Positions 28,020-36,955 of a DNA stretch of 64,000 nt are shown here, one piece after another (within the stretch, counting starts at the first letter, position 1; the number at the start of each line of letters is the position of its first letter). Position numbers and translations under genes: made by a program. This DNA comes from Desulfoplanes formicivorans. Lineage in GTDB: Bacteria > Desulfobacterota > Desulfovibrionia > Desulfovibrionales > Desulfomicrobiaceae. Location of the stretch: positions 310,001 to 374,000 of the forward strand of contig NZ_BDFE01000017.1 in the NCBI RefSeq assembly GCF_001748225.1, written 5' to 3'. Under the pieces are notes generated by a model that saw nothing but the letters and a program-made list of their open reading frames with translations, was not told the origin of the DNA and made no database searches.

Positions 28020-28262
28020 ACTCGGAGCAGCAATCATGAGCGCCCATGCTTGATCGCTTCTCCGAAAAAAACGCCCGGGTATGTCCGGGAGTACTGACCT
28101 GTCAACACATCCGGCCGATTCCGAAAGATGGCGGAATCGGGATGGTGGACATTGGGTTTGAAATTGCATACCCACTGCGCCCTGCACCCCTCTTTTCGTA
28201 TCCGGCACAGCACCCTTGAACAGGGACATGGGACAATGTTTGAACAGTCAGGGAGGTACCAG

Positions 28263-29726
28263 ATGGACAGGGCGGAACAACTGATGCGACAGATTGTTGA
28301 AGAGTGTGCGGATTGCGGCTGCTGCCGCGATCTCATGGACACCAACTGCCATTTCTTTCCCCGCCTCCATGAACTCTGGGACCGGGAAGAGGACACAGGC
28401 GAAAAGATCACTCCCCAGGAGCTGCGTGCCCTGGCCCACCTGTGCCACTACTGCACTCTGTGCCCCTGCCCCCATATCCGCCAGGACATCATCACCGCCA
28501 AAACCCTGTTCATGGACCGGGACGGTCTGCCCCTTTCCATCCGTTTTCTGGAAGATGTGCAGCGGGTGGGCACCTGGTGCGGGGCCATGCCCTGGCTTTC
28601 CAACCGTCTTCTCCAGGGCCGGGTCACGGGACGACTTGTTCGCGCCTGCACAGGCATCCATCCTGACCGCCGGCTTCCTTCCATTCCCCGGGAGAATTTT
28701 ACAACCTGGGCCCGGCGCAACAACCTGCACCACCCGCCTGCATCCGGTTCCAATCCCAAAGTTGCCTATTTTGCAGGCTGCACGGCCACCCATCTCTTTC
28801 CAGAAGTGGCCAGAGCAACCGTGGAGCTTCTGGAACGCAACCAGGTCACGGTAACATGTCCCCGGCTGCCCTGCTGCGGCATGCCCAGCATGGTGGAGGG
28901 GGACCGGCAAAAGACCCTTGCCTCGGCCCGGGAAACCATCCATCACCTGAGCCAACTGGTCCGGGACGGATACACCATTGTCTGCTCCTGCCCCACCTGC
29001 GGGTACATGCTCAAAAAAGTCATCCCCCAGGGGGCCTATTATTCAGAAGCGTACCAGCACCTGGTGGGCGGAACCAACAGGCAGATCAAGGTGCCGGAAC
29101 ACGTGTTTTCCTCCACACCGTCTCCCACACCCCTTTCTTCCCTGGCCCGCCCTGGCAAGAGCCAGGAAACCGTAACCCTGAAACATCCCGGTACGGGCCG
29201 CCACCAGGAGGTTACCCTGCGCGTCCTTGACCGATCCACCTATGGCCGGATCATGAAAGATGATGGCTACCTGGCCGACATCGACCCCTTGCAGCGCATC
29301 CATGTGGCGGAAAACTGCCAGGATCTGGGGGAATATCTCCTGGGCCTTTACCACAAGGGCGGGCTTTCCACTTCCTTTGCTCCCCTTGAAGCCAATGTGC
29401 TCTACTATCCGCCCTGCCACCAGCGGGAAATGGGCCCAGGCAATCCCTACATGGAGCTCCTTGGCCTCATGGACCTCTCCCGCCTGGGCGCCATTGAAAA
29501 CAACTCCACCCTGTGCTGCGGGTGCAGCGGGATCATGGGCTTCAAGGACACCTTTCACCAGGCATCCCTGCAACTGGGCAGCAGACTCATGGAGCACATC
29601 AACGCCCTGTCACCCGACCTGCTGGTCACCGAATGTCTGAGCTGCCGCCTGCAATTTGAGCAGATGAGCAACTACCCGGTGCGCCATCCCGTGGAACTGC
29701 TGAACCGGGTTCCCGATAACCAGTGA
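28263..29726 (+). CDS. Iron-sulfur CCG-domain oxidoreductase subunit (HdrD/GlpC-like)
   Basis: The 487-residue protein has an N-terminal pair of dense Cys clusters (CADCGCC...C and CHYCTLCPCP) in the place of a two-cluster ferredoxin domain. Two cysteine-rich CCG domains follow (first: CTATHLFPE...CPRLPCCGMPSMVEGD...CSCPTCG; second: PPCHQREMG...CCGCSGIMG...CLSCRLQ). This is the plan of heterodisulfide-reductase D and anaerobic glycerol-3-phosphate dehydrogenase C subunits. The ATG at 28263 has a strong GGGAGG. No flavoprotein partner is adjacent, so its electron partner is unknown. Confidence 0.8.
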   Translation: MDRAEQLMRQIVEECADCGCCRDLMDTNCHFFPRLHELWDREEDTGEKITPQELRALAHLCHYCTLCPCPHIRQDIITAKTLFMDRDGLPLSIRFLEDVQRVGTWCGAMPWLSNRLLQGRVTGRLVRACTGIHPDRRLPSIPRENFTTWARRNNLHHPPASGSNPKVAYFAGCTATHLFPEVARATVELLERNQVTVTCPRLPCCGMPSMVEGDRQKTLASARETIHHLSQLVRDGYTIVCSCPTCGYMLKKVIPQGAYYSEAYQHLVGGTNRQIKVPEHVFSSTPSPTPLSSLARPGKSQETVTLKHPGTGRHQEVTLRVLDRSTYGRIMKDDGYLADIDPLQRIHVAENCQDLGEYLLGLYHKGGLSTSFAPLEANVLYYPPCHQREMGPGNPYMELLGLMDLSRLGAIENNSTLCCGCSGIMGFKDTFHQASLQLGSRLMEHINALSPDLLVTECLSCRLQFEQMSNYPVRHPVELLNRVPDNQ

Positions 29727-29750
29727 CCCCGGCGGGGCTTAAGGCGTCCT

Positions 29751-30410
29751 TCATATCACCGTAACAACATCTTCCAGGGGCAATCGCGCCTTGGGAAGCC
29801 CCTGGTTATAGTCCTGGCCCTCCAGATGATACCCCAGGGCCAGGGCAACCTCGCACACGTATCCCCCAAGCTCCTTGCGGAAGACCTCTCCAATGAGATC
29901 CTTGTCAACCCCCTCCATGGGCGTGGCGTCAATGCCAAGACGGGCAGCCGTGTGCAGGGCATTGCCCAGGGCAAGATAGGTTTGGGCCCTGGTCCAATGG
30001 CCATTGCACCCTGTTTCATCCATGTTCATCTGGGCAAAGAAAAACCCCTTGTCCATCATCTCGTCATACTTGTCAGCCGGCAGATGCCCCGAGGCCACTT
30101 CCACGTCCACCACCCTTTTGTAGTTCTCCCGGGTAAAACAGGGATTGTAGGCAAACAGGATGATATGGGAGGCCTCCAGGGCATGCTTCTGGTTCATCTG
30201 GAATTTGCGGGCAAAGGTGGCATGCAAGCGCTGTTTGGCTTCATCGCTTTCAATGATGATGAACTTCCACGGCTGGGAATTGACCGAAGAGGGGGTGAGA
30301 CGCAGCGCCTCCTTGATCACCTCCATGTCCCGGGGGGCAATGCGCCTGGTGGCATCGTATCTTTTGGTGGCGTACCGACGGGTGAGATCCTTGATAACGG
30401 GGTGTGTCAT
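29751..30410 (-). CDS. NfsB-like NAD(P)H nitroreductase
   Basis: FMN-binding nitroreductase family, 219 residues. Conserved pieces: RYATKRYDATRRI, LRLTPSSVNSQPWKFIII (the FMN-binding S.N.QPW motif), QTYLALGNALHTAARLGIDATPMEG, and EVALALGYHLEGQDYN near the end. AAGGAG precedes the ATG at 30410. It converges with the Fe-S protein gene 24 nt away. It is probably an oxidoreductase for quinones or nitro compounds. Confidence 0.88.
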   Translation of the reverse strand: MTHPVIKDLTRRYATKRYDATRRIAPRDMEVIKEALRLTPSSVNSQPWKFIIIESDEAKQRLHATFARKFQMNQKHALEASHIILFAYNPCFTRENYKRVVDVEVASGHLPADKYDEMMDKGFFFAQMNMDETGCNGHWTRAQTYLALGNALHTAARLGIDATPMEGVDKDLIGEVFRKELGGYVCEVALALGYHLEGQDYNQGLPKARLPLEDVVTVI

Positions 30411-30467
30411 GTATTTCTCCTTAGAAAACAATCAAATGTAAAACTGGTTATATTTCTCTCAAATAAC

Positions 30468-31133
30468 TCATGATTTCCGATAGCCCACACTTTGGCCCAG
30501 AACAATGTGCTGATCCTTACCCAGGGACATGGCCCGGGCCAGGGCATCCCTGTCGATGCCGTCCCGAACAACAGTGCCCAAAGCGTTCAGGGCGCAAAAC
30601 AGATAGACATTCTGGCTGATGCACCCGGCATTGGCGGCCGTGAGCACGGGTTTTTGCTCCGGGGAAATCCGTTTCATCCGGGCGTAATCAGCAACATACA
30701 TGATATTCACCGGCGCCTTGCGCACATACCCCTGGCGACCGGCCAGCTCCCTCACATCGGCCGAGGTCACCAGGTTCAGACGGTGAGCCTGGGGTTCATA
30801 CACAAACACCCCGTCCTGCATGATCACATACAGATCGATTTCCTGGCTGTTAAAAGCCGAGGGTGCCGTGCGTTTGCCTGATGCGGGCCGGTTGATGCCA
30901 AAGGCCGCCCAAAGGAGATCCGAAAGCAATTGCCGGGGGATCGGTTCGGGGGAAAAGGATCTGGTGCTTTGGCGAAGCTTAAGTGCCCTGACAAGGGATC
31001 CGGCAGCACCCGGAGCGGGTTCGGGCAAAGCACCCGGATCCTTGTCAGCAGCCAGTACATGATGTGACCCCATGACCCCGGCCACGGCTCCTGTTGCCAG
31101 CATTCCCAAAACCTTTCTTCGTGAAACCTTCAT
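30468..31133 (-). CDS. Exported SagB-type nitroreductase-family protein
   Basis: The 221-residue protein starts with a twin-arginine type signal (VSRRKVLGMLATGAVAGVM), so a periplasmic flavoprotein is likely. The mature part has the short nitroreductase form (ALKLRQSTRSFSPEPIPRQLLSDLLWAAFGINRPASGKRTAPSA, then NVYLFCALNALGTVVRDG and GQSVGYRK) seen in SagB/ThcOx-type and YdfN-like proteins. GGGAGG lies upstream. It is 57 nt ahead of the cytoplasmic nitroreductase gene on the same strand, so the two may form an operon. Confidence 0.8.
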   Translation of the reverse strand: MKVSRRKVLGMLATGAVAGVMGSHHVLAADKDPGALPEPAPGAAGSLVRALKLRQSTRSFSPEPIPRQLLSDLLWAAFGINRPASGKRTAPSAFNSQEIDLYVIMQDGVFVYEPQAHRLNLVTSADVRELAGRQGYVRKAPVNIMYVADYARMKRISPEQKPVLTAANAGCISQNVYLFCALNALGTVVRDGIDRDALARAMSLGKDQHIVLGQSVGYRKS

Positions 31134-31584
31134 GAAACCTCCCCTGTTGTCTGAATGTTCTGTCTTCCAGCAAACCAGTCCGGGTCATGATCACCCGGCC
31201 CCTTTGAAGCTGTCCCGGGTCCCACTCCGGCATGATATTCTAGCCCATGATGTCTCCCCTTGTACAGGTTTCCCTGACACAAACAGGCCTGTCGCGCATT
31301 CCCTGCCGCAGACCACTCCCGGGAATCAGAAAAAACATCAGATGAACACCATGCATTGCCCGGGTGCCACGGGTCTGTTACCCTGGCCAAAATCCCTTGC
31401 CTTTGAAGCCCGTTCCTGAGATTTTCAACCACACCCGGACAAAAACGCCTTGGGAGCCCATCCGGAATCCCGCCATACTGCCTGAGGATTCCTGGGAAGG
31501 CGACTTTGTGATCAAATGTCCAAAAAACAGTGTGATATCGATTATGGCCTGCACGAAAAACAGATTCCAAAGGAGGACAAAAAC
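31134..31584. other. Divergent intergenic region, no gene seen
   Basis: This 451-base spacer separates the leftward exported nitroreductase gene from the rightward formamidase gene. It must hold both promoters. I see no convincing hairpin, repeat or riboswitch core, and the short open frames have no ribosome sites. Confidence 0.5.
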
Positions 31585-32874
31585 ATGGCTCAACAAACAG
31601 TCTTTGTGAACACCTTTACCAACGGCATTGTAGGACCCAGTGCCAAAATGGTGGGACCTGTTGTAGATGGGGGATTTATTGTTGCCCAGACAGCCGCAGG
31701 GTGCTGGGGACCCATGATTACCCCGGAACTTCATGGCGGCCATGAAGTCACCTCACCGGTTCTGGTGGAAAATGCCGAAATAGGTGATGCCATTGCCATC
31801 AGACTGGTATCCATTGATGTCACCTCTGAAGTCACCACATCGGGCAATGATATCATTGACCCGGAAAAATGTGTTGGCGATCCCTACGTGGCAGGCAAAT
31901 GCCCCCATTGCGGAACAGTCAATCCACCTACGGAAACCATCGGCATTGGTGAAAACAGTGTTGTGTGCAAAAAATGCAAACAGCCCTGTTCACCCTTCAC
32001 CTTTTCCAACGGGTACACCATAGCTTTTGACAGTTCCAAAACCATTGGCATTACCCTTGATGAAGAGGCCAGCAAGAAAACAGCCAGCAATGCCAAACAC
32101 TACATGCATACCCCTGACAACTCCATTCAGAATCCGGCAGTTGTCATGCAGGCCCATGATATTCCCGGAGTGGTTGCCAGGATGCGCCCCTTTGTGGGCC
32201 AGTTGGGTACAGTGCCTGCAGTGGACAGACCCGATTCCCACAATGCCGGTGATTTTGGTGCGTTCCTGGTCAATGCACCGCACGAATTCGGCATACAGGA
32301 TTATGATGATCTGCAGGTGACTGACGGACACATGGATATTGCCAGAGTCAGGCAGGGAGCAATGGTCATCGCGCCTGTTCGGGTAAAAGGCGGCGGGGTG
32401 TACGTGGGTGACATGCATGCCATGCAGGGTGATGGTGAAATTGCCGGGCACACCACGGATGTGTGCGGCATTGTGACCATGCAGGTCACTGTTCTGAAAG
32501 GCCTGAACATAGAAGGCCCCATCATCCTCCCGGTTCCCGAAGATCTCCCCTATCTGGCCAAACCCTTATCCAAAAAAGAAAAGGCCCTTGCCCAGGCCGA
32601 GTCAGCAAAATGGAACGTTCCTGTTGAAGATTCCGCCCCCCTGGCCTTTGTGGGCACAGGCAAAGACCTCAACCACGCGGTTCAGGTAGCCCTTACCAGA
32701 GCGGGCAATCTTCTGGGCATGACCGTTCCCGAAGTCATGAACAGATGCACCATCACGGGCAATATAGAAATAGGAAGAGCGCCAGGTGTTGTCACGGCAA
32801 CATTCAGAGTGCCGGTGGACAAGCTGAAAGAACTGGGCTTGTATGAAATGGTTGCTGAGCAATACTTGAAATAA
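31585..32874 (+). CDS. Acetamidase/formamidase with inserted zinc ribbon
   Basis: FmdA/AmdA family amidohydrolase, 429 residues, hydrolysing formamide or acetamide to the acid and ammonia. Family features: CWGPMITPELHGGHEVTSPV, GAFLVNAPHEFG, and GGGVYVGDMHAMQGDGEIAGHTTDV. Residues 106-135 hold CPHCG-X18-CKKCKQPC, a probable zinc ribbon inserted in the N-terminal half. AAAGGAGG precedes the ATG at 31585, ruling out the longer frame from 31516. Base composition and codon use look lower in GC than the flanking genes, hinting at acquisition. Formate from formamide would feed a sulfate reducer directly. Confidence 0.88.
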   Translation: MAQQTVFVNTFTNGIVGPSAKMVGPVVDGGFIVAQTAAGCWGPMITPELHGGHEVTSPVLVENAEIGDAIAIRLVSIDVTSEVTTSGNDIIDPEKCVGDPYVAGKCPHCGTVNPPTETIGIGENSVVCKKCKQPCSPFTFSNGYTIAFDSSKTIGITLDEEASKKTASNAKHYMHTPDNSIQNPAVVMQAHDIPGVVARMRPFVGQLGTVPAVDRPDSHNAGDFGAFLVNAPHEFGIQDYDDLQVTDGHMDIARVRQGAMVIAPVRVKGGGVYVGDMHAMQGDGEIAGHTTDVCGIVTMQVTVLKGLNIEGPIILPVPEDLPYLAKPLSKKEKALAQAESAKWNVPVEDSAPLAFVGTGKDLNHAVQVALTRAGNLLGMTVPEVMNRCTITGNIEIGRAPGVVTATFRVPVDKLKELGLYEMVAEQYLK

Positions 32875-32883
32875 CCTCAGGAA

Positions 32884-32917
32884 AAAGGCCCCCGGGAATG
32901 ACTTCCCGGGGGCCTTT
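32884..32917. terminator. Terminator hairpin between formamidase and the CRISPR array end
   Basis: A 15-bp perfect stem, AAAGGCCCCCGGGAA with TTCCCGGGGGCCTTT, around TGAC. It converges on the leader-distal end of the CRISPR array and could stop transcripts from both sides, although the T run is short. Confidence 0.75.
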
Positions 32918-33873
32918 CTGGTTCGCGCCCCTGCGTGAGGGGCGACTTGGGGACATGCCGTTGATTTGTACCCAATCGTGTTTCAATCCACGCCCCTGCG
33001 TGAGGGGCGACATCGCAGCCATTCGCTGGTTGCGTTGTTGTGGATGTTTCAATCCACGCCCCTGCGTGAGGGGCGACACCAGTTGCCATGCCGAGACGAC
33101 GGATGATGGAGTCGTTTCAATCCACGCCCCTGCGTGAGGGGCGACTTGATGCCGCAATTGATGGAGGACGTACATGCTAGTTTCAATCCACGCCCCTGCG
33201 TGAGGGGCGACGCCGGACAAAGGCTTTGAGACAAATTGCGGGAAAGTTTCAATCCACGCCCCTGCGTGAGGGGCGACTTTAGTGATTGTTGCCGGTCCTG
33301 GTCGTGAAAAAGTTTCAATCCACGCCCCTGCGTGAGGGGCGACGGGCAAAATTGGTTTCAGCGACTAAAGATGGTGTTGTTTCAATCCACGCCCCTGCGT
33401 GAGGGGCGACAATGGGCGCTCTTCGGTTCAGGCTCTGCAGGTTGGTTTCAATCCACGCCCCTGCGTGAGGGGCGACACGAACTTGCGGCAACACGGATGA
33501 GCGAGATAGGGTTTCAATCCACGCCCCTGCGTGAGGGGCGACTTATGTCACTTCCAGTTGTCTTCCATGTGCCATTGTTTCAATCCACGCCCCTGCGTGA
33601 GGGGCGACTCGCATCATCAAGCGTGCCTAATCGTTTTTGCAAGTTTCAATCCACGCCCCTGCGTGAGGGGCGACAAGGCGGTCCGTTTGATCGCCATAAA
33701 AAGATGGCGTTTCAATCCACGCCCCTGCGTGAGGGGCGACTTGGTTAGACATTCCTCAACTTCACACATTATTTGTTTCAATCCACGCCCCTGCGTGAGG
33801 GGCGACCACTGTACAAATAACTTATCAAAATAAGGCAGGGCGTTTCAATCCACGCCCCTGCGTGAGGGGCGAC
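32915..33873 (-). CRISPR. Type I-C CRISPR array, 14 intact 32-bp repeats plus one degenerate, 14 spacers
   Basis: On the + strand each repeat reads GTTTCAATCCACGCCCC...GGGGCGAC (32 bp), the complement of the type I-C repeat that ends ATTGAAAC, so the array is transcribed leftwards. Intact repeats start at 32980, 33046, 33114, 33180, 33246, 33312, 33379, 33445, 33511, 33577, 33643, 33709, 33775 and 33842. A degenerate terminal repeat, conserved only over its last 20 bases, ends at 32946. Spacers are 33-36 bp (mostly 34), all different. The inner GTCGCCCCTCACG...palindromic core gives the crRNA hairpin cut by Cas5c. Confidence 0.98.
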
Positions 33874-34048
33874 TGCTCATCTGAGAAGCCTTATGGGTCA
33901 TACCTTGAGCGGCATGATCCCGCGAACAAGCAACCAGTAAGCTCAAAGGAACAAACATTGTTGATATTTCATTTTAACATACTGTAAAACAACAACAAAA
34001 TATATTGCGAACCTCCCTAATAAAACATGTCAGCTCGGGGTTCGCGGG
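33874..34048 (-). promoter_or_regulatory. CRISPR leader
   Basis: The 175-base AT-rich region between cas2 and the first repeat is on the side expected from repeat orientation. It contains GCGAACCTC (34008-34016) opposite GGGGTTCGC (34037-34045), a pair of inverted GCGAACC blocks, plus a further CGCGAAC near 33919. A TTAAAAT-like -10 lies around 33973-33979 on the minus strand. Leader elements of this kind recruit integration machinery and carry the array promoter. Confidence 0.65.
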
Positions 34049-34339
34049 TCACAAAACCAAGGGACCTTCCTGGTCAATTCCGGCTTTAGCACCGATATGT
34101 TCAACGCGACGTCTCCAGTTGGCTCCAAGAAAATAAAAACGAAGACTGTCCTGGGTTTCATCCATCTCCTGAATAAGTTGAGCCCGTAAACAGGCCCATT
34201 GAGCAGGGTCAACAATACATTCAAAAACCGAGAATTGTACTCTCTGTCCATAATTGGTGCAGACCTTGGCAATGCGTCGCAACCGGCGCGGCCCGTCTGC
34301 ATCCTTCAGGGAAACATCATAACTTACCAAGACCATCAT
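34049..34339 (-). CDS. cas2: CRISPR-associated endoribonuclease/integration protein Cas2
   Basis: The 96-residue protein begins MMVLVSYDVS, the first beta strand with the conserved Asp, and continues with RLRRIAKVCTNYGQRVQFSVFEC, both Cas2 signatures. It joins Cas1 in spacer integration. It is the last gene of the cas operon, 12 nt after cas1, and its stop adjoins the leader. Confidence 0.97.
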   Translation of the reverse strand: MMVLVSYDVSLKDADGPRRLRRIAKVCTNYGQRVQFSVFECIVDPAQWACLRAQLIQEMDETQDSLRFYFLGANWRRRVEHIGAKAGIDQEGPLVL

Positions 34340-34351
34340 ACACTTCGCCTC

Positions 34352-35383
34352 CTATTTCCAGACAAAAGGCGGATAAGCATCCAGGTCGCCTCTTAGATGA
34401 CGGGCCAGCAGACGGGCCTGAATATGCCAGAGCATGCCTATGGTCATCTTTTCTCTGAGAAAGGGGTGCATCACCTCCTCTTGCTTTCTGTTCTGATAGG
34501 CTACCAAGAGAGTCTTGCGGGCATCCTCACTCATGTGAACCGCCCCGCTGTCCGTCACCTGGAACCCCTTGGAAGTAATCTGCCCACGATTAATGAGGGT
34601 CAGGGCCAGACGATCTGCAAAAAAAGGCCTGAATTCTTCCATAAGATCAAGAGCGAGGCTGGGTCTGCCGGGGCGATCCTTGTGGAGATATCCCACTGCC
34701 GGATCAAGACCGACACATTCCAGGGCACTTCTCACATCATGGACAAGTAATGTATATATGAACGATAACAAACAATTGGGAGCATCTAAAGGGGGACGAC
34801 GATTACGACCGGAAAAACAAAAACAGGGATCTTTACTTGTGATCAGATGGTTGAACACTCCAAAATAGGTATTGGCTGCATCGCCCTCAATTCCACGCAA
34901 TGAATCCACGGAATTCACACTTTTCAAGCGTTGCATTCCCAGAGTGAGTTGATCGGCAGCTCGACGCAGATAATCCTTGTTCCCCTTGTCTCCATGATCA
35001 CGAGCTCCCCGCTGCAACACCGTCCGGCAATTGGCAATTTTCCCTGCAAGAAGCCCCTTGGTGATCTTTCCACAGGCGTCAGGGTCATCTGCCTTCCGGT
35101 ATTGTTCCCTGCGTAGAAGTACATTCCCGGAAACAGGCCCCTGCATGTTGGCCAGAAACTTTCCGTACTCCGTTAAATGGGAGAGAGAAACATTGTTTTC
35201 GGCACAATGTCCCAGAAGATACGGACTGTATGATACCTGTCCAAAACACACGATGCTGTTCAAAGTATGAATGGGGATTCTGGCCCGGGCCTTTTTCTCA
35301 ACCAGAACGACAACACATTCGCCTTCCTTGGCAAGATATGTCCCCTGCGTTGTAATAAACAACGTGTTCAGATGTTTTTTCAT
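34352..35383 (-). CDS. cas1: CRISPR-associated endonuclease Cas1, type I-C
   Basis: The 343-residue integrase starts MKKHLNTLFITTQGTYLAKEGECVVV, typical for I-C Cas1, with the SLSHLTEYGKFLANMQGPVSGNVLLRREQYR segment. The catalytic region runs from EGDAANTYFG (metal-binding Glu) through LECVGLDPAVGYLHKDRPGRPSLALDLMEEFRP (His and Asp ligands). The ATG at 35383 overlaps the cas4 stop (ATGA); the longer frame to 35467 lies in cas4. Confidence 0.97.
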   Translation of the reverse strand: MKKHLNTLFITTQGTYLAKEGECVVVLVEKKARARIPIHTLNSIVCFGQVSYSPYLLGHCAENNVSLSHLTEYGKFLANMQGPVSGNVLLRREQYRKADDPDACGKITKGLLAGKIANCRTVLQRGARDHGDKGNKDYLRRAADQLTLGMQRLKSVNSVDSLRGIEGDAANTYFGVFNHLITSKDPCFCFSGRNRRPPLDAPNCLLSFIYTLLVHDVRSALECVGLDPAVGYLHKDRPGRPSLALDLMEEFRPFFADRLALTLINRGQITSKGFQVTDSGAVHMSEDARKTLLVAYQNRKQEEVMHPFLREKMTIGMLWHIQARLLARHLRGDLDAYPPFVWK

Positions 35384-36006
35384 GTCGATAAAATCGAAGC
35401 TAGATATCGGGAAGCTGAACATCTGCTCCCGGTTTTCTCCGGCATACAGACCTCCAACAATGAACAACGCTCACATTTTTTTGTCCATTTGACTGCAGGG
35501 GTCACACCTTGTGCGAGCATTTCGTGAATGGCACGTGCGGTATTTTCGGTCTTTGCGCGTAACATTTCATCGAACTCGACGGGCAGTCGCCGTTTTTGTT
35601 TTCCATAAAAAAGTGCGCCACAAGGAACCTCTGTTCCCAGCATTTCCTCCAGACACACGGCTTGGGCGCACAACTGCACACGATCAGAATCATTTTCCTT
35701 GGGCCGTCCCCGCTTGTACTCCACGGGGAATGGAACCCATTTCCCATCTTCCTTGAAGAACTCTACCACATCCGCCTTGCCAGAAACACCAAGCCGCAAG
35801 GAACGAATCATGAGACTGCAGACAATCTTACGATTGCCACGCTTTTCAACACGCTCACTGTCGGCCCGCCCATGCATCAGCTGCCCTTCGACAGTATACC
35901 TGTTCTCCTTCCAGATTTGTTCCAGATGGATAAGAGCACATTGCCGGGGACAAAAGAGATAATGCTGCAATGCAGAAAGTTGGAAGAGCTCGGATTCCTG
36001 ATACAT
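35380..36006 (-). CDS. cas4: CRISPR-associated exonuclease Cas4
   Basis: The 208-residue RecB-type nuclease has an Fe-S cluster. The first cluster Cys is in YLFCPRQCALI (Cys19), and the rest are in CERCSLLEVC near the C-terminus. Nuclease motifs: GKADVVEFF and FPVEYKRGRPK (the E-x-K core), and DRVQLCAQAVCLEEML (QxxxY-like position). It trims prespacers and selects the PAM with Cas1-Cas2. The start is 75 nt after cas7, and a strong hairpin lies in that gap. Confidence 0.95.
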   Translation of the reverse strand: MYQESELFQLSALQHYLFCPRQCALIHLEQIWKENRYTVEGQLMHGRADSERVEKRGNRKIVCSLMIRSLRLGVSGKADVVEFFKEDGKWVPFPVEYKRGRPKENDSDRVQLCAQAVCLEEMLGTEVPCGALFYGKQKRRLPVEFDEMLRAKTENTARAIHEMLAQGVTPAVKWTKKCERCSLLEVCMPEKTGSRCSASRYLASILST

Positions 36007-36036
36007 AGATATCTCATGTCAATTTCAGAAAACAAG

Positions 36037-36069
36037 ACTGGTTGCAGTGTCGAAGCCACTGCAACCAGT
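36037..36069. other. Perfect 13-bp hairpin between cas7 and cas4
   Basis: ACTGGTTGCAGTG (36037-36049) and CACTGCAACCAGT (36057-36069) are exact inverted copies around a 7-nt loop. It lies between the cas7 stop and the cas4 start, dividing interference genes from adaptation genes. On the minus strand it is followed by CTTGTTTTC, a poor U tract, so it may attenuate or stabilise rather than fully terminate. Confidence 0.7.
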
Positions 36070-36080
36070 AAGAACATCAA

Positions 36081-36953
36081 CTACAATTTTTCGATAATTT
36101 CCACGCCGGAAGGAGCCTGCCCAACCGTAACGGTATAGTCGGCAAATGATCTGGCTGGACCGGTAGACCCATCTGCCCGACTGACCTGCACCAAATCGAA
36201 AAGATTGTGCGCTGGAGCACTTCCGAATTTATTCTCATGTTTAAAAACAAAGAGCTTTCTGCTGCTCATGAGTCCACGGGCCGCAGAACGATCATGCTCG
36301 AACATGTTGATAAGGGCATCCCAAAGAAGATTTAAATCATCATCGGAAAACCCTGTTTTCTCGGCCAATGGTGCCGAAACAAAACCTCGTGCCACATACA
36401 AACCATAAGGCACGATATGCTTGCGGCCCATGGTTCGGTTATCTCCCTGCTGTTTTTCAGCTTCAGCTTTTGTTGTTACGGCCATGCGGGTAATGCTCAC
36501 TTCCTGCGGAACAATGGGGTCAACACTTTTGGCAAAAGCCAGCTGCACAGGACCGCGCACCTGACCACAATTGATCTCGGTAGTCATGACAGCCCCAAAA
36601 GTGCGGATATCGTAAAAATTTGAGCACATCCAGCTTGTTACCCTTTGAGCATCTTCGATTTTTTTGGGTAATTTCTTGGATACAGGCTTCAAATCAAGCG
36701 CCTTGTACGCACATTCATTGGTATCGTTCAGTACAGCTTTTTCCTGAATGTAAATTTTAAACCCCTCTGCCCCCTCTTTCGTGAGAGCAACATGGTTGCG
36801 AATCTTGCGCTTCAGGCACACGTCCGTGACCAAACCATGCCCTGTTTCCGGATCAATACGTGGCATGTTGCCTGCGTCGGGATCACCATTGGGATTACCG
36901 TTTTCAACGTCAAAAAGCAGCACGAATTCATAACGATTGGCTATGGCGGTCAT
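36081..36953 (-). CDS. cas7: Type I-C Cascade backbone protein Cas7 (Csd2)
   Basis: The 290-residue RAMP begins [49 protein letters not shown], a near-diagnostic Csd2/Csh2 N-terminus (only part needed: NPNGDPD). Later pieces are [11 protein letters not shown] and [16 protein letters not shown]. It coats the crRNA spacer. It starts 2 nt after the cas8c stop. Confidence 0.97.
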   Translation of the reverse strand: MTAIANRYEFVLLFDVENGNPNGDPDAGNMPRIDPETGHGLVTDVCLKRKIRNHVALTKEGAEGFKIYIQEKAVLNDTNECAYKALDLKPVSKKLPKKIEDAQRVTSWMCSNFYDIRTFGAVMTTEINCGQVRGPVQLAFAKSVDPIVPQEVSITRMAVTTKAEAEKQQGDNRTMGRKHIVPYGLYVARGFVSAPLAEKTGFSDDDLNLLWDALINMFEHDRSAARGLMSSRKLFVFKHENKFGSAPAHNLFDLVQVSRADGSTGPARSFADYTVTVGQAPSGVEIIEKL

Positions 36954-36955
36954 GA

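Noticed and set aside
32804-33833. Several open frames across the CRISPR array with repeating peptides
   Set aside because: They are translations of the 32-bp repeats; the array is non-coding.
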